Origin: JACPFJ01 sp036504875 | GTDB taxonomy: Bacteria > Desulfobacterota > Desulfuromonadia > Geobacterales > Pseudopelobacteraceae | Length of the DNA: 64,000 bases | Direction: 5' to 3' | Assembly: GCA_036504875.1 (NCBI GenBank) | Contig: DASXUK010000007.1 | Span: 1-64,000, forward strand | In this document: positions 55,001 through 63,084 of the stretch, piece after piece | How the letters are laid out: each line of letters opens with the position of its first letter | Numbering within the stretch: the first letter of the stretch is position 1 | Position numbers and translations under genes: made by a program | Notes under the pieces: generated by a model | Databases searched by the model: none | The model's input: the letters and a program-made list of their open reading frames with translations, nothing else | Told to the model about the DNA's origin: nothing

Positions 55001-55168
55001 GCAGCCCAGAACGCCATCGGCACCGCCGTTACCGGCGGTCTGCTCTCGGCGACCTTCATCGACCTGATCTTCATCCCGTTCTTCTTCGTGCTGGTCTCCC
55101 GGCTGTTTGCCAGGAAAAAGCAGCCTTCTGCACAACCAGTCGCTGCAGCAACACCGGAGGTGCATTAA
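52007..55168 (+). CDS. RND multidrug efflux permease (HAE-1/AcrB type)
   Basis: A 1053-aa inner-membrane proton antiporter with 12 membrane helices and two large periplasmic loops. Start MPRFFINRPIFAWVIAIMVM is typical. The proton-relay Asp pair is in GLLVDDAIVVVENV (about residues 406-407). Later parts include SFLPDEDQGF, and FFFGTLPLALTKGAGAAAQNAIG. Full family length, with AAGGAG before ATG. The order adaptor, permease, outer-membrane channel is that of AcrAB-TolC/MexAB-OprM-like systems. Expected to expel hydrophobic toxic compounds; substrates cannot be told from sequence. Confidence 0.95.
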   Translation: MPRFFINRPIFAWVIAIMVMLVGLLSIKKLPVSQYPPIAPPQIAINAMYPGASAQTVQDTVTQVIEQKLNGIDNLIYMSSTSDSAGAVTITLTFKAGTDPNIAQVQVQNKLQLAVPLLPQIVQRSGISVVKSTRNFLLIVGLVSEDGSMDRNALTDYMVSNLQDIVSRLEGVGELMLFGTQNAMRIWVNPVKLNNYHMTTIDVTTALQAQNVQVSAGQFGAVPANQGQQLNATINARTLLQSPEQFDAIVLRTNPDGSTVKLKDVAESKIGTENYEIQSYYNGKPLGGMAIRLAAGANALETGNRVKAKMTELSRYLPAGVKVVYPYDTTPFVKISIEEVVHTLIEAVFLVFIIMFLFLQNIRATLIPTIAVPVVLLGTMGVLSATGFSINTLTMFALVIVIGLLVDDAIVVVENVERIMTEEGLPPKEATIKSMGQITSALWGIATVLTAVFLPMAFFPGSTGVIYRQFSITIISAMILSVLVAMILTPALCATLLKPVAKGHHAGESGWFSWFFRYFNRAFEFCRHNYEGIVGRSFGKPVRYLVVYGAIVGAMAYFFLQLPTSFLPDEDQGFIICQVQLPAGATQERTIEVIRQLEQHFMKNESKAVEGVITVAGFSFAGRGQNMGLAFVRLKHWDVRQSKDLKAAAIAGRAMKAFSQIRDGLAFAFSPPAVLELGVANGFDLQLQDRGGLGHEKLMEARNQLLGMAMKNKKLMAVRPNGQDDSPQFKLDIDDVRAGALGISLADVNNVLATAWGSSYVNDFIQNGRVKKVYLQADAKYRMVPEDINSWYVNNKKGEMVPFSAFATARWQYGSPRLERYNGIPAVEILGQAAPGISTGEAMDEVEKMVAQLPPGIGYEWTGLSYEEKNAGAQAPALYAISLLVVFLSVAALYESVTIPLVNLLMLPLGLVGAVTAVKLRVFPNDVYLQIGLLTTVGLSTKNAILIIQFIKEQMHQGHELMEATLTAVRIRLRPVIMTSLAFFFGTLPLALTKGAGAAAQNAIGTAVTGGLLSATFIDLIFIPFFFVLVSRLFARKKQPSAQPVAAATPEVH

Positions 55169-55169
55169 A

Positions 55170-56591
55170 ATGCAAAAAATGACAACAAAACTTTGCCTCA
55201 TCAGTGGGGTTCTACTTTTTATGGCCGGTTGTGCATCAACCATGGCCCCTAAATATAACCGTCCGGCTGCACCGGTGCCGGCGGTCTGGCCCGAAGGCCC
55301 GGCCTACCGGACCGAGGCAGGCAAAGCAGACAGGCCGCTGGCCGACATCCCCTGGAAGGAGTTCTTCACCGACCCGCAGCTATCCAAGCTGGTTGCACTT
55401 GCGCTGGAGAACAACCGCGACCTGCGCATGGCAGCTCTCAATATTGAGCGTACCCAAGCCCTGTATCAGATCCAGCGCGCCGACCTGCTCCCCAGAATTG
55501 ACGCCACGGCCGGCGCCACTTTTCAACGGGTGCCGGAGGACTTCTCTGCCAGCGGAAAAGCGGCAACCGTACATCAGTATAATGTCGGACTGGGAGTCAG
55601 TTCCTATGAGGTGGATTTTTTCGGCCGGGTGAGAAGCCTTAAGGATCAGGCCCTGGAACAGTACCTGGCCACGGAGCAGGCCCGGCGTAGCGTGCAGATC
55701 AGCCTGGTGGCCGAAGTTGCATCTGCCTGGCTGAACCTGGCAGCGGATCGCGAGCGACTGCAACTGGCAAAGGATACCCTCGAGAGCCAGCAGACCTCAT
55801 TCAATCTTACTACAAGCCGCTTCAACGCCGGCATATCATCCGCGCTGGATCTCAACCAGGCCCGTACCAGCGTGGAAACGGCCCGGACTGATATCGCCCG
55901 CTACACTACACTGGTGGCACAGGACGAGAATGCCCTTAATTTGATCGCAGGCTCTCCGGTTCCGACCGAATTGTACCCCCGGTCTTTGTCCGAAACCCTC
56001 ACCGCACTGAAAAACGTCGCGCCAGGCCTACCCTCCGACGTACTGCTCAGTCGCCCCGACATCCTCCAGGCCGAGAACCTGCTCAAGGGTGCCAACGCCA
56101 ATATTGGCGCTGCACGGGCAGCCTTTTTCCCGCGCATTACCCTTGTCTCCAGCGTGGGTTTCGGTAGCCAGGAACTGGCAGGACTTTTCACGGGAGGGGG
56201 CTTTGCCTGGAGCTTTGCACCGCGCATTTCTCTGCCGATTTTTGAGGGAGGGGCAAACCGTGCCGCCCTGAAGGTATCTGAAGTAGATCATGACATAGCC
56301 GTGGCCCGTTACGAGAAGGCAATTCAGACGGCTTTTTGGGAAGTTGCCGACGCACTGGCTCGGCGCGGCACCATTGACGAGCAGTTGGCCGCCCAGCAAG
56401 CGCTTACGGATGCCACAGCCGAAACTCATCGCCTTTCACTGGCCCGCTATGACAAGGGGGTGGACAGTTACCTGACCGTACTGGATTCACAGCGCTCCCT
56501 GTACGGCGCCCAGCAGAATCTGATCGCCGCTCGCCTTGCACGACTGGCTAACCAGATCACCCTCTACAAGGTATTGGGGGGCGGGGCCTGA
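55170..56591 (+). CDS. Outer-membrane efflux channel lipoprotein (NodT/OprM type)
   Basis: A 473-aa lipoprotein from ATG 55170, with GGAGGTG before it and one base after the permease stop. Lipobox LLFMAGC near residue 20. TolC-like repeats: two OEP domains, with SYEVDFFGRVRSLKDQALEQYLA and the repeated GLGV.SYEVDFFGR, RPDILQAENLLKGANANIGAARAAFFPRI, then SYLTVLDSQRSLYGAQQNL. Forms the outer-membrane exit of the pump. A strong terminator follows 27 bases after the stop. Confidence 0.93.
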   Translation: MQKMTTKLCLISGVLLFMAGCASTMAPKYNRPAAPVPAVWPEGPAYRTEAGKADRPLADIPWKEFFTDPQLSKLVALALENNRDLRMAALNIERTQALYQIQRADLLPRIDATAGATFQRVPEDFSASGKAATVHQYNVGLGVSSYEVDFFGRVRSLKDQALEQYLATEQARRSVQISLVAEVASAWLNLAADRERLQLAKDTLESQQTSFNLTTSRFNAGISSALDLNQARTSVETARTDIARYTTLVAQDENALNLIAGSPVPTELYPRSLSETLTALKNVAPGLPSDVLLSRPDILQAENLLKGANANIGAARAAFFPRITLVSSVGFGSQELAGLFTGGGFAWSFAPRISLPIFEGGANRAALKVSEVDHDIAVARYEKAIQTAFWEVADALARRGTIDEQLAAQQALTDATAETHRLSLARYDKGVDSYLTVLDSQRSLYGAQQNLIAARLARLANQITLYKVLGGGA

Positions 56592-56617
56592 CATCATTTT
56601 AATATGACTATAACCAT

Positions 56618-56650
56618 GGCTGGTTTCTTGCGGAACCAGCCATTTTTTTA
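56618..56650 (+). terminator. Intrinsic terminator of the efflux operon
   Basis: GGCTGGTTTC pairs with GGAACCAGCC (one G-U), loop TTGC, followed by ATTTTTTTA. Directly downstream of the outer-membrane channel gene. Confidence 0.9.
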
Positions 56651-56811
56651 TTCACTTTAGCTGCATTTTCACGGCACTGCATCTTTTGGTTAATCCCACT
56701 TATTAATGATCCCACAGTCCAGAGCGGCTTGAGAAGATTGTATTGAAATTTTTTAATTTTTACTTTATTTTACTAGCCCCTCTTGCGAAAATTCTTGAGT
56801 CTCCAGGTTAT

Positions 56812-59337
56812 ATGGAAAAAGTGTTGCTTCAAAACAATATTAAAGGACTACCCACCAAGCTGGCCTGGTTTCCAATACCGGTCATTTTGGTTGCTGCGCT
56901 GGTTTTATGGAGCCTTCATACACGCACATTCTATGACTCCCTCTATCTGTTAGTAAGTCTGAACTTCATGTTTTCAACGTTGATATCTCTCTTTGTCACT
57001 TTTTTGGTAAGTCGAAGTTTTCTGTTGCAGGGCAGACCGGGGCTGCTTTTTCTGGGCTGTGGTGTCCTGTTCTGGGGGTGGGGCGGTTTTATCGGTTCTG
57101 CTGCAGCAATCAAGGTTTTCCCGCTTGCCAATCAGCTTAATATCAACATAGCGGTTACCATCCATAATCTGTGTATGTTCCTTTCAGCATTGTGCCACTT
57201 GAGCGGTTCGCTTTTGTCCCTGCGCTCCCGGTCTCATCAACGTATAAGCGCTGCCTGGTTGATAACTGCCTATCTGGTGGTGATCTGTGCCGTGGGGTCA
57301 ATAACTTTTTTAAGCACCTCAGGCATGACCCCGATATTTTTTGTCCAGGGGCAGGGGGGCACTCCGTTACGTCAATTTGTGCTAAGCTGTTCGATCAGCA
57401 TGTTCATTGGAACCGCAATATTGATGTTCCAGTTGTATAGACGCATGGCATCGCGGTTTATTTACTGGTATAGCCTGTCGCTGGTGCTGGTTGCCGAAGG
57501 GCTGTTATGTATTCTGATACAGACCGTACATGCCGGCCCCCTCGGTTGGCTGGGGCGCTCCGTGCAATATCTGGGCAGTATTTACATGTTGATTGCGGCA
57601 ATCGCTTCGGTTCTTGAATCAGGTGCCTGGAGAATATCGCTGGAGACGGCGCTGAATGACGCCAGACAGCAATTCGAAGGTTTGTTCGATCTGGCAGAGG
57701 ATGGAATCCTGGTGCATGAGCTTTATGATGAAGGTGTTTATGGCAAGTTTATCCAGGCTAACCCGGCCATCTGCCGCATGCTGGGTTACCGAGAGCAGGA
57801 GCTGCTGCAACTGGGAATGCTTCAGATAGTTTCTCCTGAAGATCGTCAATTTCCTGAACAGGAAGCAGAAAATCTTCGCCGGAGTGGAAAGCTGCGCCAC
57901 GAGAAGACCTTGCTTTCAAAATACGGCCGCTCCTTCCCGACAGAAATCAACACCCGGCTTTTCCAGCAGAAGGGCCGTAATATGGTGATGTCTGTCATTC
58001 GTGATTTATCGGAAAGAAAATCAGCTGAGACCGCCCTGCAGAATAGCTTTCAACGGCTTGATCTTCTGGCCTTTACGGCAAACCGACTCCTGGCCAGCGA
58101 TTCACTGCAGGAGGTAGTCGACGGCCTTTGTCACAAGGTAATGGCCTTCCTGGATTGCCAGGTTTTTTTCAATTTCCTGGTTTACGAACCGCAGGAACGG
58201 CTTCAACTGAATTTGTTCGCTGGCATTACCGAGGATGAAGCCAAAAAAATAGAGCGGTTCGATTTCGGCATGGTGGTTTGCGATTGCGCGGGTCAGGATG
58301 TTTGCCGGATTGTGGCCAACAACATACCGGCCACACCTGATCCGCGCACAGAAGTTCTTAAAGCCCTGGGGATCATAGCCTATGCATGTCACCCGCTGAT
58401 ATCCAAGGGGAAAATGCTCGGCACACTCTCCTTCGGCACCCGTACCAGAACCTGTTTCAGCGAAGAAGATCTATTCCTCATGAAAGGGATGGCTGACCAG
58501 GTTGCTATCGCTATGGAGCGTAATAAAAACGAGGAGGAGCTACGAAAGAGCGAAGAGGTATTGCGCAGGGCCCATGAGGAGCTGGAACAACGTGTTAAGG
58601 AACGGACCAGGGGGTTGGTCGAAGCCTTGCGGGAGCTTCAACAGAAGGAACATTTACTCCTGCAGCAGAGCCGTTTTGCAGCCATGGGGGAGATGATCAA
58701 CAATATTGCCCATCAGTGGCGCCAACCGCTGAATTCTTTGGGTCTTAATATCCAGAGGTTATCCCTTTTTTACGAAAAGGGTGTTTTTGATCAAGAGTTG
58801 CTCAATCAATCGGTAACCGATGCGATGTTGCTGATCAACCACATGTCAGGAACCATTGATGATTACAGAAACTTTTTTAAGCAGGACAAGGAGAAGATGG
58901 CATTCAAGGTTAGCGAGGTGATTACCGGAGCCATGAAGCTTGTTGAGGCCAGTCTGGGGGATAATAAAATAAACACAAAGGTCGATATACAAGATGATCC
59001 TCTTGTTATAGGCTACCCCAATGAGTACTCACAGGTTGTATTAAATATACTGATCAACGCCCGTGATGCTTTTGAAAAACAGAGAACAGCTGAACCGGTG
59101 TTAGTCATTAAAACCTCATCAAAAGATGAACGTTCAATAGTAACCATAACTGACAATGCGGGAGGCATCCCCCCGGACGTCATCTTCAAGGTCTTTGATC
59201 CGCATTTTACTACCAAAGGACCAAATGGAACCGGAATAGGTCTTTTTATGGCGAAAAATATTATCGAGAGAAACATGAATGGCAAATTGAGTGTTCAAAA
59301 TACCCGCGATGGCGCTGAATTCATAATTGAGGTATGA
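56812..59337 (+). CDS. Membrane sensor histidine kinase with PAS and GAF domains
   Basis: About 841 aa from ATG 56812; a TTG at 56743 is an alternative start. Residues about 15-270 hold seven or so membrane helices of a MASE-like sensor. A PAS domain follows (FEGLFDLAEDGILVHELYDEG to about FQQKGRNMVMSVIRDLSERKS), then a GAF domain (LLASDSLQEVVDGLCHKVMAF onward). The phosphoacceptor is H634 in NNIAHQWRQPLN; ATPase motifs are INARDAF, DNAGGIPPD and GTGIGLFMAK. The response-regulator gene starts next to its stop. Signal unknown. Confidence 0.9.
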   Translation: MEKVLLQNNIKGLPTKLAWFPIPVILVAALVLWSLHTRTFYDSLYLLVSLNFMFSTLISLFVTFLVSRSFLLQGRPGLLFLGCGVLFWGWGGFIGSAAAIKVFPLANQLNINIAVTIHNLCMFLSALCHLSGSLLSLRSRSHQRISAAWLITAYLVVICAVGSITFLSTSGMTPIFFVQGQGGTPLRQFVLSCSISMFIGTAILMFQLYRRMASRFIYWYSLSLVLVAEGLLCILIQTVHAGPLGWLGRSVQYLGSIYMLIAAIASVLESGAWRISLETALNDARQQFEGLFDLAEDGILVHELYDEGVYGKFIQANPAICRMLGYREQELLQLGMLQIVSPEDRQFPEQEAENLRRSGKLRHEKTLLSKYGRSFPTEINTRLFQQKGRNMVMSVIRDLSERKSAETALQNSFQRLDLLAFTANRLLASDSLQEVVDGLCHKVMAFLDCQVFFNFLVYEPQERLQLNLFAGITEDEAKKIERFDFGMVVCDCAGQDVCRIVANNIPATPDPRTEVLKALGIIAYACHPLISKGKMLGTLSFGTRTRTCFSEEDLFLMKGMADQVAIAMERNKNEEELRKSEEVLRRAHEELEQRVKERTRGLVEALRELQQKEHLLLQQSRFAAMGEMINNIAHQWRQPLNSLGLNIQRLSLFYEKGVFDQELLNQSVTDAMLLINHMSGTIDDYRNFFKQDKEKMAFKVSEVITGAMKLVEASLGDNKINTKVDIQDDPLVIGYPNEYSQVVLNILINARDAFEKQRTAEPVLVIKTSSKDERSIVTITDNAGGIPPDVIFKVFDPHFTTKGPNGTGIGLFMAKNIIERNMNGKLSVQNTRDGAEFIIEV

Positions 59338-59338
59338 G

Positions 59339-59761
59339 ATGATTTTTCCCGAAAAGCTGACCGTATTGATTGCCGAGGATGATGATAAATCGCTTGAACT
59401 TCTCAGCAGCATCCTGGCCCTGAATTTTCCTAACCTGGTATTCCACTCAGCCAGAAACGGTCGTGCCGGTGTTGAAATATTCAAGAAACATCTTCCGGAT
59501 ATCATTATCACCGACTTTAACATGCCTGAAATGGATGGCATCCAGATGATAGGTGAAATACAATCCATAAAACCGGATGTGATGACAATTCTGGTAACCG
59601 CATATGGTGATAAAACTATTCAGGAAGCTACTGCAAGCGCAGGCCTGGAGATAGAGCATCATCTTTTGAAACCGATAAATTTTAAAGAGCTTTTTGCAAT
59701 CGTAAATCAGTGTGTCACCAGCATCAATGATCTTCGAGAGCTCCATCCCTTGCCAATATAA
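59339..59761 (+). CDS. Single-domain response regulator
   Basis: A 140-aa receiver domain without output domain. ATG 59339, one base after the kinase stop, with GAGGT before it. Acidic pocket EDDD at residues 13-16, phosphoacceptor D59 in IIITDFNMPEMDG, switch T87 in LVTAYG and K111 in LLKPINF. It is likely phosphorylated by the preceding kinase and passes the phosphate on, or acts by protein contact. Confidence 0.92.
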   Translation: MIFPEKLTVLIAEDDDKSLELLSSILALNFPNLVFHSARNGRAGVEIFKKHLPDIIITDFNMPEMDGIQMIGEIQSIKPDVMTILVTAYGDKTIQEATASAGLEIEHHLLKPINFKELFAIVNQCVTSINDLRELHPLPI

Positions 59762-59918
59762 GGTAACCAGTTACTACAAAATAAAACCGCCTCTTCCTTC
59801 TTCTTCACCCTCTCCGAATCCCTGTCAGATTTAGCGTTCATTCGTTTGACATCCGGCCAATCACTGTTAAAAAATACTAGTACCAATCAGCCTTTTTCCA
59901 GTACTGGAAGGAGTGTCA

Positions 59919-59954
59919 ATGGCTAACCGAACCCTGCTGCACTGGCCGGCGTAA
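59919..59954 (+). CDS. 11-residue leader-like open frame
   Basis: ATG 59919 follows GGAAGGAG with proper spacing and encodes MANRTLLHWPA, ending TAA 24 bases before the Csp-type gene's start. A TTGACA at 59846-59851 may begin the promoter. It could be a regulatory leader peptide or a chance frame. Confidence 0.3.
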   Translation: MANRTLLHWPA

Positions 59955-59977
59955 TTGATAGTAAGAAAGGAGAATCT

Positions 59978-60424
59978 ATGAGGACACAGGGAACCGTTCG
60001 GGCACGGGCGAAAAAGTCAGTTGATGGATTCTACGATGTTAGCGCCTGTATTACCGTTTGCATCGAATGCGCAGATGCCTGTACTACCTGCGCTGATGCC
60101 TGCCTTAATGAGGCAAAGGTCCAAAAGTTGGCCAGATGCATCTGGAGTGATATAGATTGCGCCGACATCTGCCATACAACAGCCCGTATTCTTGCCCGTC
60201 AAACCGAAATCAGTCCCGAGCTTTTAAGGGCTCAACTGGAAACGACGATCACGGCAACCGGCATCTGCGCCCAGGAATGCGAGAAGCTTTTTGAGATGCA
60301 TCCATGCTGCCGCACCTGTGCCCGAATATGCCGGAATTGCGAGCAGATCTGCCGTCAGATGCTGGCCAATTTGCCTTACGAAGACGGCTTTACCTCGTTT
60401 AAGCAGGAAGCTTACCAGAACTAG
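59978..60424 (+). CDS. Four-helix Cys-rich copper-storage-like protein (Csp/DUF326)
   Basis: A 148-aa protein with 17 Cys, most spaced i, i+3/4 along helices: C24, C28, C31, C35, C38, C42 on the first, C54, C61, C65 on the second, then C97, C101 and the CC-x2-C-x3-C-x2-C-x3-C series from C109. This is the copper storage protein/DUF326 pattern in which Cys line a four-helix bundle and bind many Cu(I) ions. No signal peptide, so a cytosolic form like Csp3. AAAGGAG before ATG. No copper regulator adjacent. Confidence 0.88.
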   Translation: MRTQGTVRARAKKSVDGFYDVSACITVCIECADACTTCADACLNEAKVQKLARCIWSDIDCADICHTTARILARQTEISPELLRAQLETTITATGICAQECEKLFEMHPCCRTCARICRNCEQICRQMLANLPYEDGFTSFKQEAYQN

Positions 60425-60504
60425 AGAAGTGAATTGTGCATCTATATGTTTGGCCATCAGCTCGTGAGGGTTGGCGGTTTTTTATGGAGTGGCTGCAAAT
60501 TGTG

Positions 60505-60735
60505 CTAGTCAACATTTTTATCTTCAGCTTGATTCATAAGATCATCTGAATCGATCGCGTCCTTGACTTTAAGCAGTAGTTCAGCAGGCCATTCATCAAT
60601 ATCAACCCGGGTCAATATCTTACATTCTTCAAAAGTCAGATCGACATCATCCGGTAATTTATTGGCCAGTTCGTCAGCCCAGCGGGCCTCATGCGGGGTA
60701 AGTGATGCTGATAGAATATCTTCAATAGGTTTCAT
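60505..60735 (-). CDS. Small acidic hypothetical protein
   Basis: A 76-aa acidic protein, with GGAGG before ATG 60735. Composition suggests helical structure, with two Cys-free segments and the phrase PHEARWADELANKLPDDVDL at residues 13-32 that reads as a real protein. No membrane segment, no family recognised. It lies convergent to the copper-protein gene and divergent from the transporter at 60896. Confidence 0.6.
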   Translation of the reverse strand: MKPIEDILSASLTPHEARWADELANKLPDDVDLTFEECKILTRVDIDEWPAELLLKVKDAIDSDDLMNQAEDKNVD

Positions 60736-60828
60736 TATTCCTCCAAGAGTCTAATTCCATAAATAATAGCATCTCTGCCACCAAAAACAAAAGTACAGGC
60801 TGATTTGAAAGTGCTCCCCCCGCGGTTC

Positions 60829-60856
60829 TTGACACAGCATCGATGCGTCTTACACT
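60829..60856 (+). promoter_or_regulatory. Promoter of the APC/KimA-like transporter
   Basis: TTGACA at 60829-60834 and TACACT at 60851-60856 with 16 bases between; the start codon follows 39 bases later. No riboswitch-like structure was noticed in the short leader. Confidence 0.6.
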
Positions 60857-60895
60857 ACAGTAAGAATCATTGCCGCTCAAGAGGGTAGACCTGTA

Positions 60896-62872
60896 ATGAC
60901 TAAACCGGATGCCAAACCCAGTCTAAAACAGAAGATACTGCGTGCTCTACTGGGGGATCCGAAGAATCTCGAGGATACCAACCTTTTTCACAAGATGGCG
61001 CTGATCCCGATCATGGCCTGGATCGGGCTGGGCGCAGACGGGCTTTCGTCTTCATCCTACGGACCTGAAGAGGCATACCGGGCTCTTGGGCAGCACACCT
61101 ATCTGGCCATCCTGCTGGGTATCGCCACTGCGCTAACCGTCTTTATCATCTCATATGCTTACTCCCGCATCATCGAGCATTTTCCTCATGGTGGCGGAGG
61201 GTACATCGTCGCCACCCACATGCTGGGGGAGAGGGCCGGGGTAATTTCCGGCAGCGCCTTGCTAGTGGATTACGTCATGACCATCACCATTTCGATCGCC
61301 TCCTGTTGTGACGCCATCTTCAGCTATCTGCCGGTACAGTTCCACAACCACAAGGTCCTCGTTGCCTGTATCCTGATCATCCTCCTGATTATCCTCAACG
61401 TCAGAGGAGTGAAGGAATCGGTCACGATCCTGGCGCCGATCTTCATTGTTTTTGTCGTAACCCACATCGTCATGCTCCTTTATGGGGTGTTTACTCATGC
61501 GCAGCGCTTTGCGCCGGTGGTAAACGAATTCAGCAGCGGCATCCGGCAGGACGTCTCAACGATCGGCGTAATCGGTATCCTGCTCCTCTTCCTCAGGGCA
61601 TACTCCCTTGGCGGTGGCACCTATACCGGCATTGAGGCGGTCTCAAACGGTCTTCAGATCATGCGCGAACCCAAGGTGCAGACCGGCAAGCGGACGATGG
61701 TCTATATGGCTACGTCGCTCGCTTTCACCGCCGGTCTTCTTCTTCTCTGTTACCTGCTCATGGCCGTAAAGCCGGTGGAGGGAAAGACCCTGAACGCGGT
61801 GGTGGCCGATGCCTTGTTCAGCAAATGGCCGATGGGGCAGGCTATCGCCTTCGTCACCATATTTTCCGAGGGAGCGCTCCTGCTTGTCGCAGCCCAGACC
61901 GGATTTGTCGACGGTCCCAGGGTGATGTCCAACATGGCCATCGACTCCTGGTTTCCCCACCGTTTTGCCGCCCTGTCGGAACGTCTCACCATGCGTAACG
62001 GGATTGTCTTGATGGGGATTGCCGCCATAGCCCTTCTCTTTTATACCAAGGGTTCAGTGTCGGCCCTGGTAGTCATGTACTCCATCAATGTTTTTATCAC
62101 ATTTTCCCTCTCCCAACTAGGTATGTCGCGCTTCTTTATCAAGCGCAGAAAACAAGACCTGCAGTGGCTGCGGCACCTCTTGGTCCACCTGGTCGGACTT
62201 GGCCTCTGTGTCACCATTCTGGTTATCACAACTCTTGAAAAATTTACCGAAGGAGGTTGGATTACGCTGCTGATCACCTCCCTGGTAGTGGTGCTGTGTT
62301 ATCTGATTCGCAGCCATTACCAGCGGGTCCGCAGAGGGGTGTCCCAGCTAGATGAGTCTTTGCTGGATTTTCCAACCGCCAGCCCCATCAATGTTGCGCC
62401 ACTGGGAAAAAACGACACTACTGCAATACAACTTGTTACCGGATACAACGGTCTGGGCGTGCATACGCTGCTGTCCATCCTTACCACCTTTCCAAAGACT
62501 TATAAGAATGTCGTTTTTGTCTCGGTAGCGGTGGTTGATTCCGGTTCCTTCAAGGGGGCAGATGAAGTAGAGGCGCTTGAGGAAGCAGTCAGAGGCGATC
62601 TTGAAAAGTATGTTAACCTGGCCCGACGTCTCGGTTTTGCTGCCGATTACCGCATGGTGGTGGCCACCGATGTTGTCGAGAGCGCGGTCACGCTATGCCG
62701 GGAAGTATCGGAAGAATATCCCTATTCAGCAGTCTTCACCGGTCAGCTTACCTTTCGCCTGGAAAAGTTTTACCATCGTCTGCTCCACAACGAAACCTCA
62801 TTTGCGATTCAGCGGCGCCTGCAATGGGAAGGCATTACCACCATCATCCTGCCGATCCGCGTCAATACCTGA
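60896..62872 (+). CDS. APC-superfamily permease, KimA/KUP-like
   Basis: A 658-aa membrane transporter with about 12 helices. The beginning LIPIMAWIGLGADGLSSSSYGPEEAYRAL and GGGGYIVATHMLGERAG (positions about 36-64 and 101-118) are typical of KimA (YdaO)/KUP-related potassium transporters of the APC fold. The last about 170 residues (TAIQLVTGYNGLGVHTLLS onward, FKGADEVEALEEAVRGDLEKY) form a soluble USP-like domain, like the cytoplasmic dimer domain of KimA. Likely proton-coupled potassium or amino-acid uptake; potassium is the more probable. Own promoter at 60829; no c-di-AMP riboswitch seen. Confidence 0.85.
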   Translation: MTKPDAKPSLKQKILRALLGDPKNLEDTNLFHKMALIPIMAWIGLGADGLSSSSYGPEEAYRALGQHTYLAILLGIATALTVFIISYAYSRIIEHFPHGGGGYIVATHMLGERAGVISGSALLVDYVMTITISIASCCDAIFSYLPVQFHNHKVLVACILIILLIILNVRGVKESVTILAPIFIVFVVTHIVMLLYGVFTHAQRFAPVVNEFSSGIRQDVSTIGVIGILLLFLRAYSLGGGTYTGIEAVSNGLQIMREPKVQTGKRTMVYMATSLAFTAGLLLLCYLLMAVKPVEGKTLNAVVADALFSKWPMGQAIAFVTIFSEGALLLVAAQTGFVDGPRVMSNMAIDSWFPHRFAALSERLTMRNGIVLMGIAAIALLFYTKGSVSALVVMYSINVFITFSLSQLGMSRFFIKRRKQDLQWLRHLLVHLVGLGLCVTILVITTLEKFTEGGWITLLITSLVVVLCYLIRSHYQRVRRGVSQLDESLLDFPTASPINVAPLGKNDTTAIQLVTGYNGLGVHTLLSILTTFPKTYKNVVFVSVAVVDSGSFKGADEVEALEEAVRGDLEKYVNLARRLGFAADYRMVVATDVVESAVTLCREVSEEYPYSAVFTGQLTFRLEKFYHRLLHNETSFAIQRRLQWEGITTIILPIRVNT

Positions 62873-63084
62873 AACAAATCCCGTCAAACAGGTTGTTTTC
62901 TTTGCCGTCCCGGTCACCTTGATTTTAAAACTAGCATACCCAATCTACCGATCTATAGAGCTGGCTTTTTGGGCTGCTATGTTAGCTGAATTTAAAACTT
63001 TTTTTACTGACAAAAGCAGCTGGTTACAGTTATATTCATTAAAATGTATCCCCCCTGTTGCGCCTTGCTTTTCAGAGGTAACTT

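Noticed and set aside
60736..60895. c-di-AMP riboswitch before the KimA-like transporter
   Set aside because: The leader after the predicted promoter is only about 40 bases, too short for the known riboswitch.
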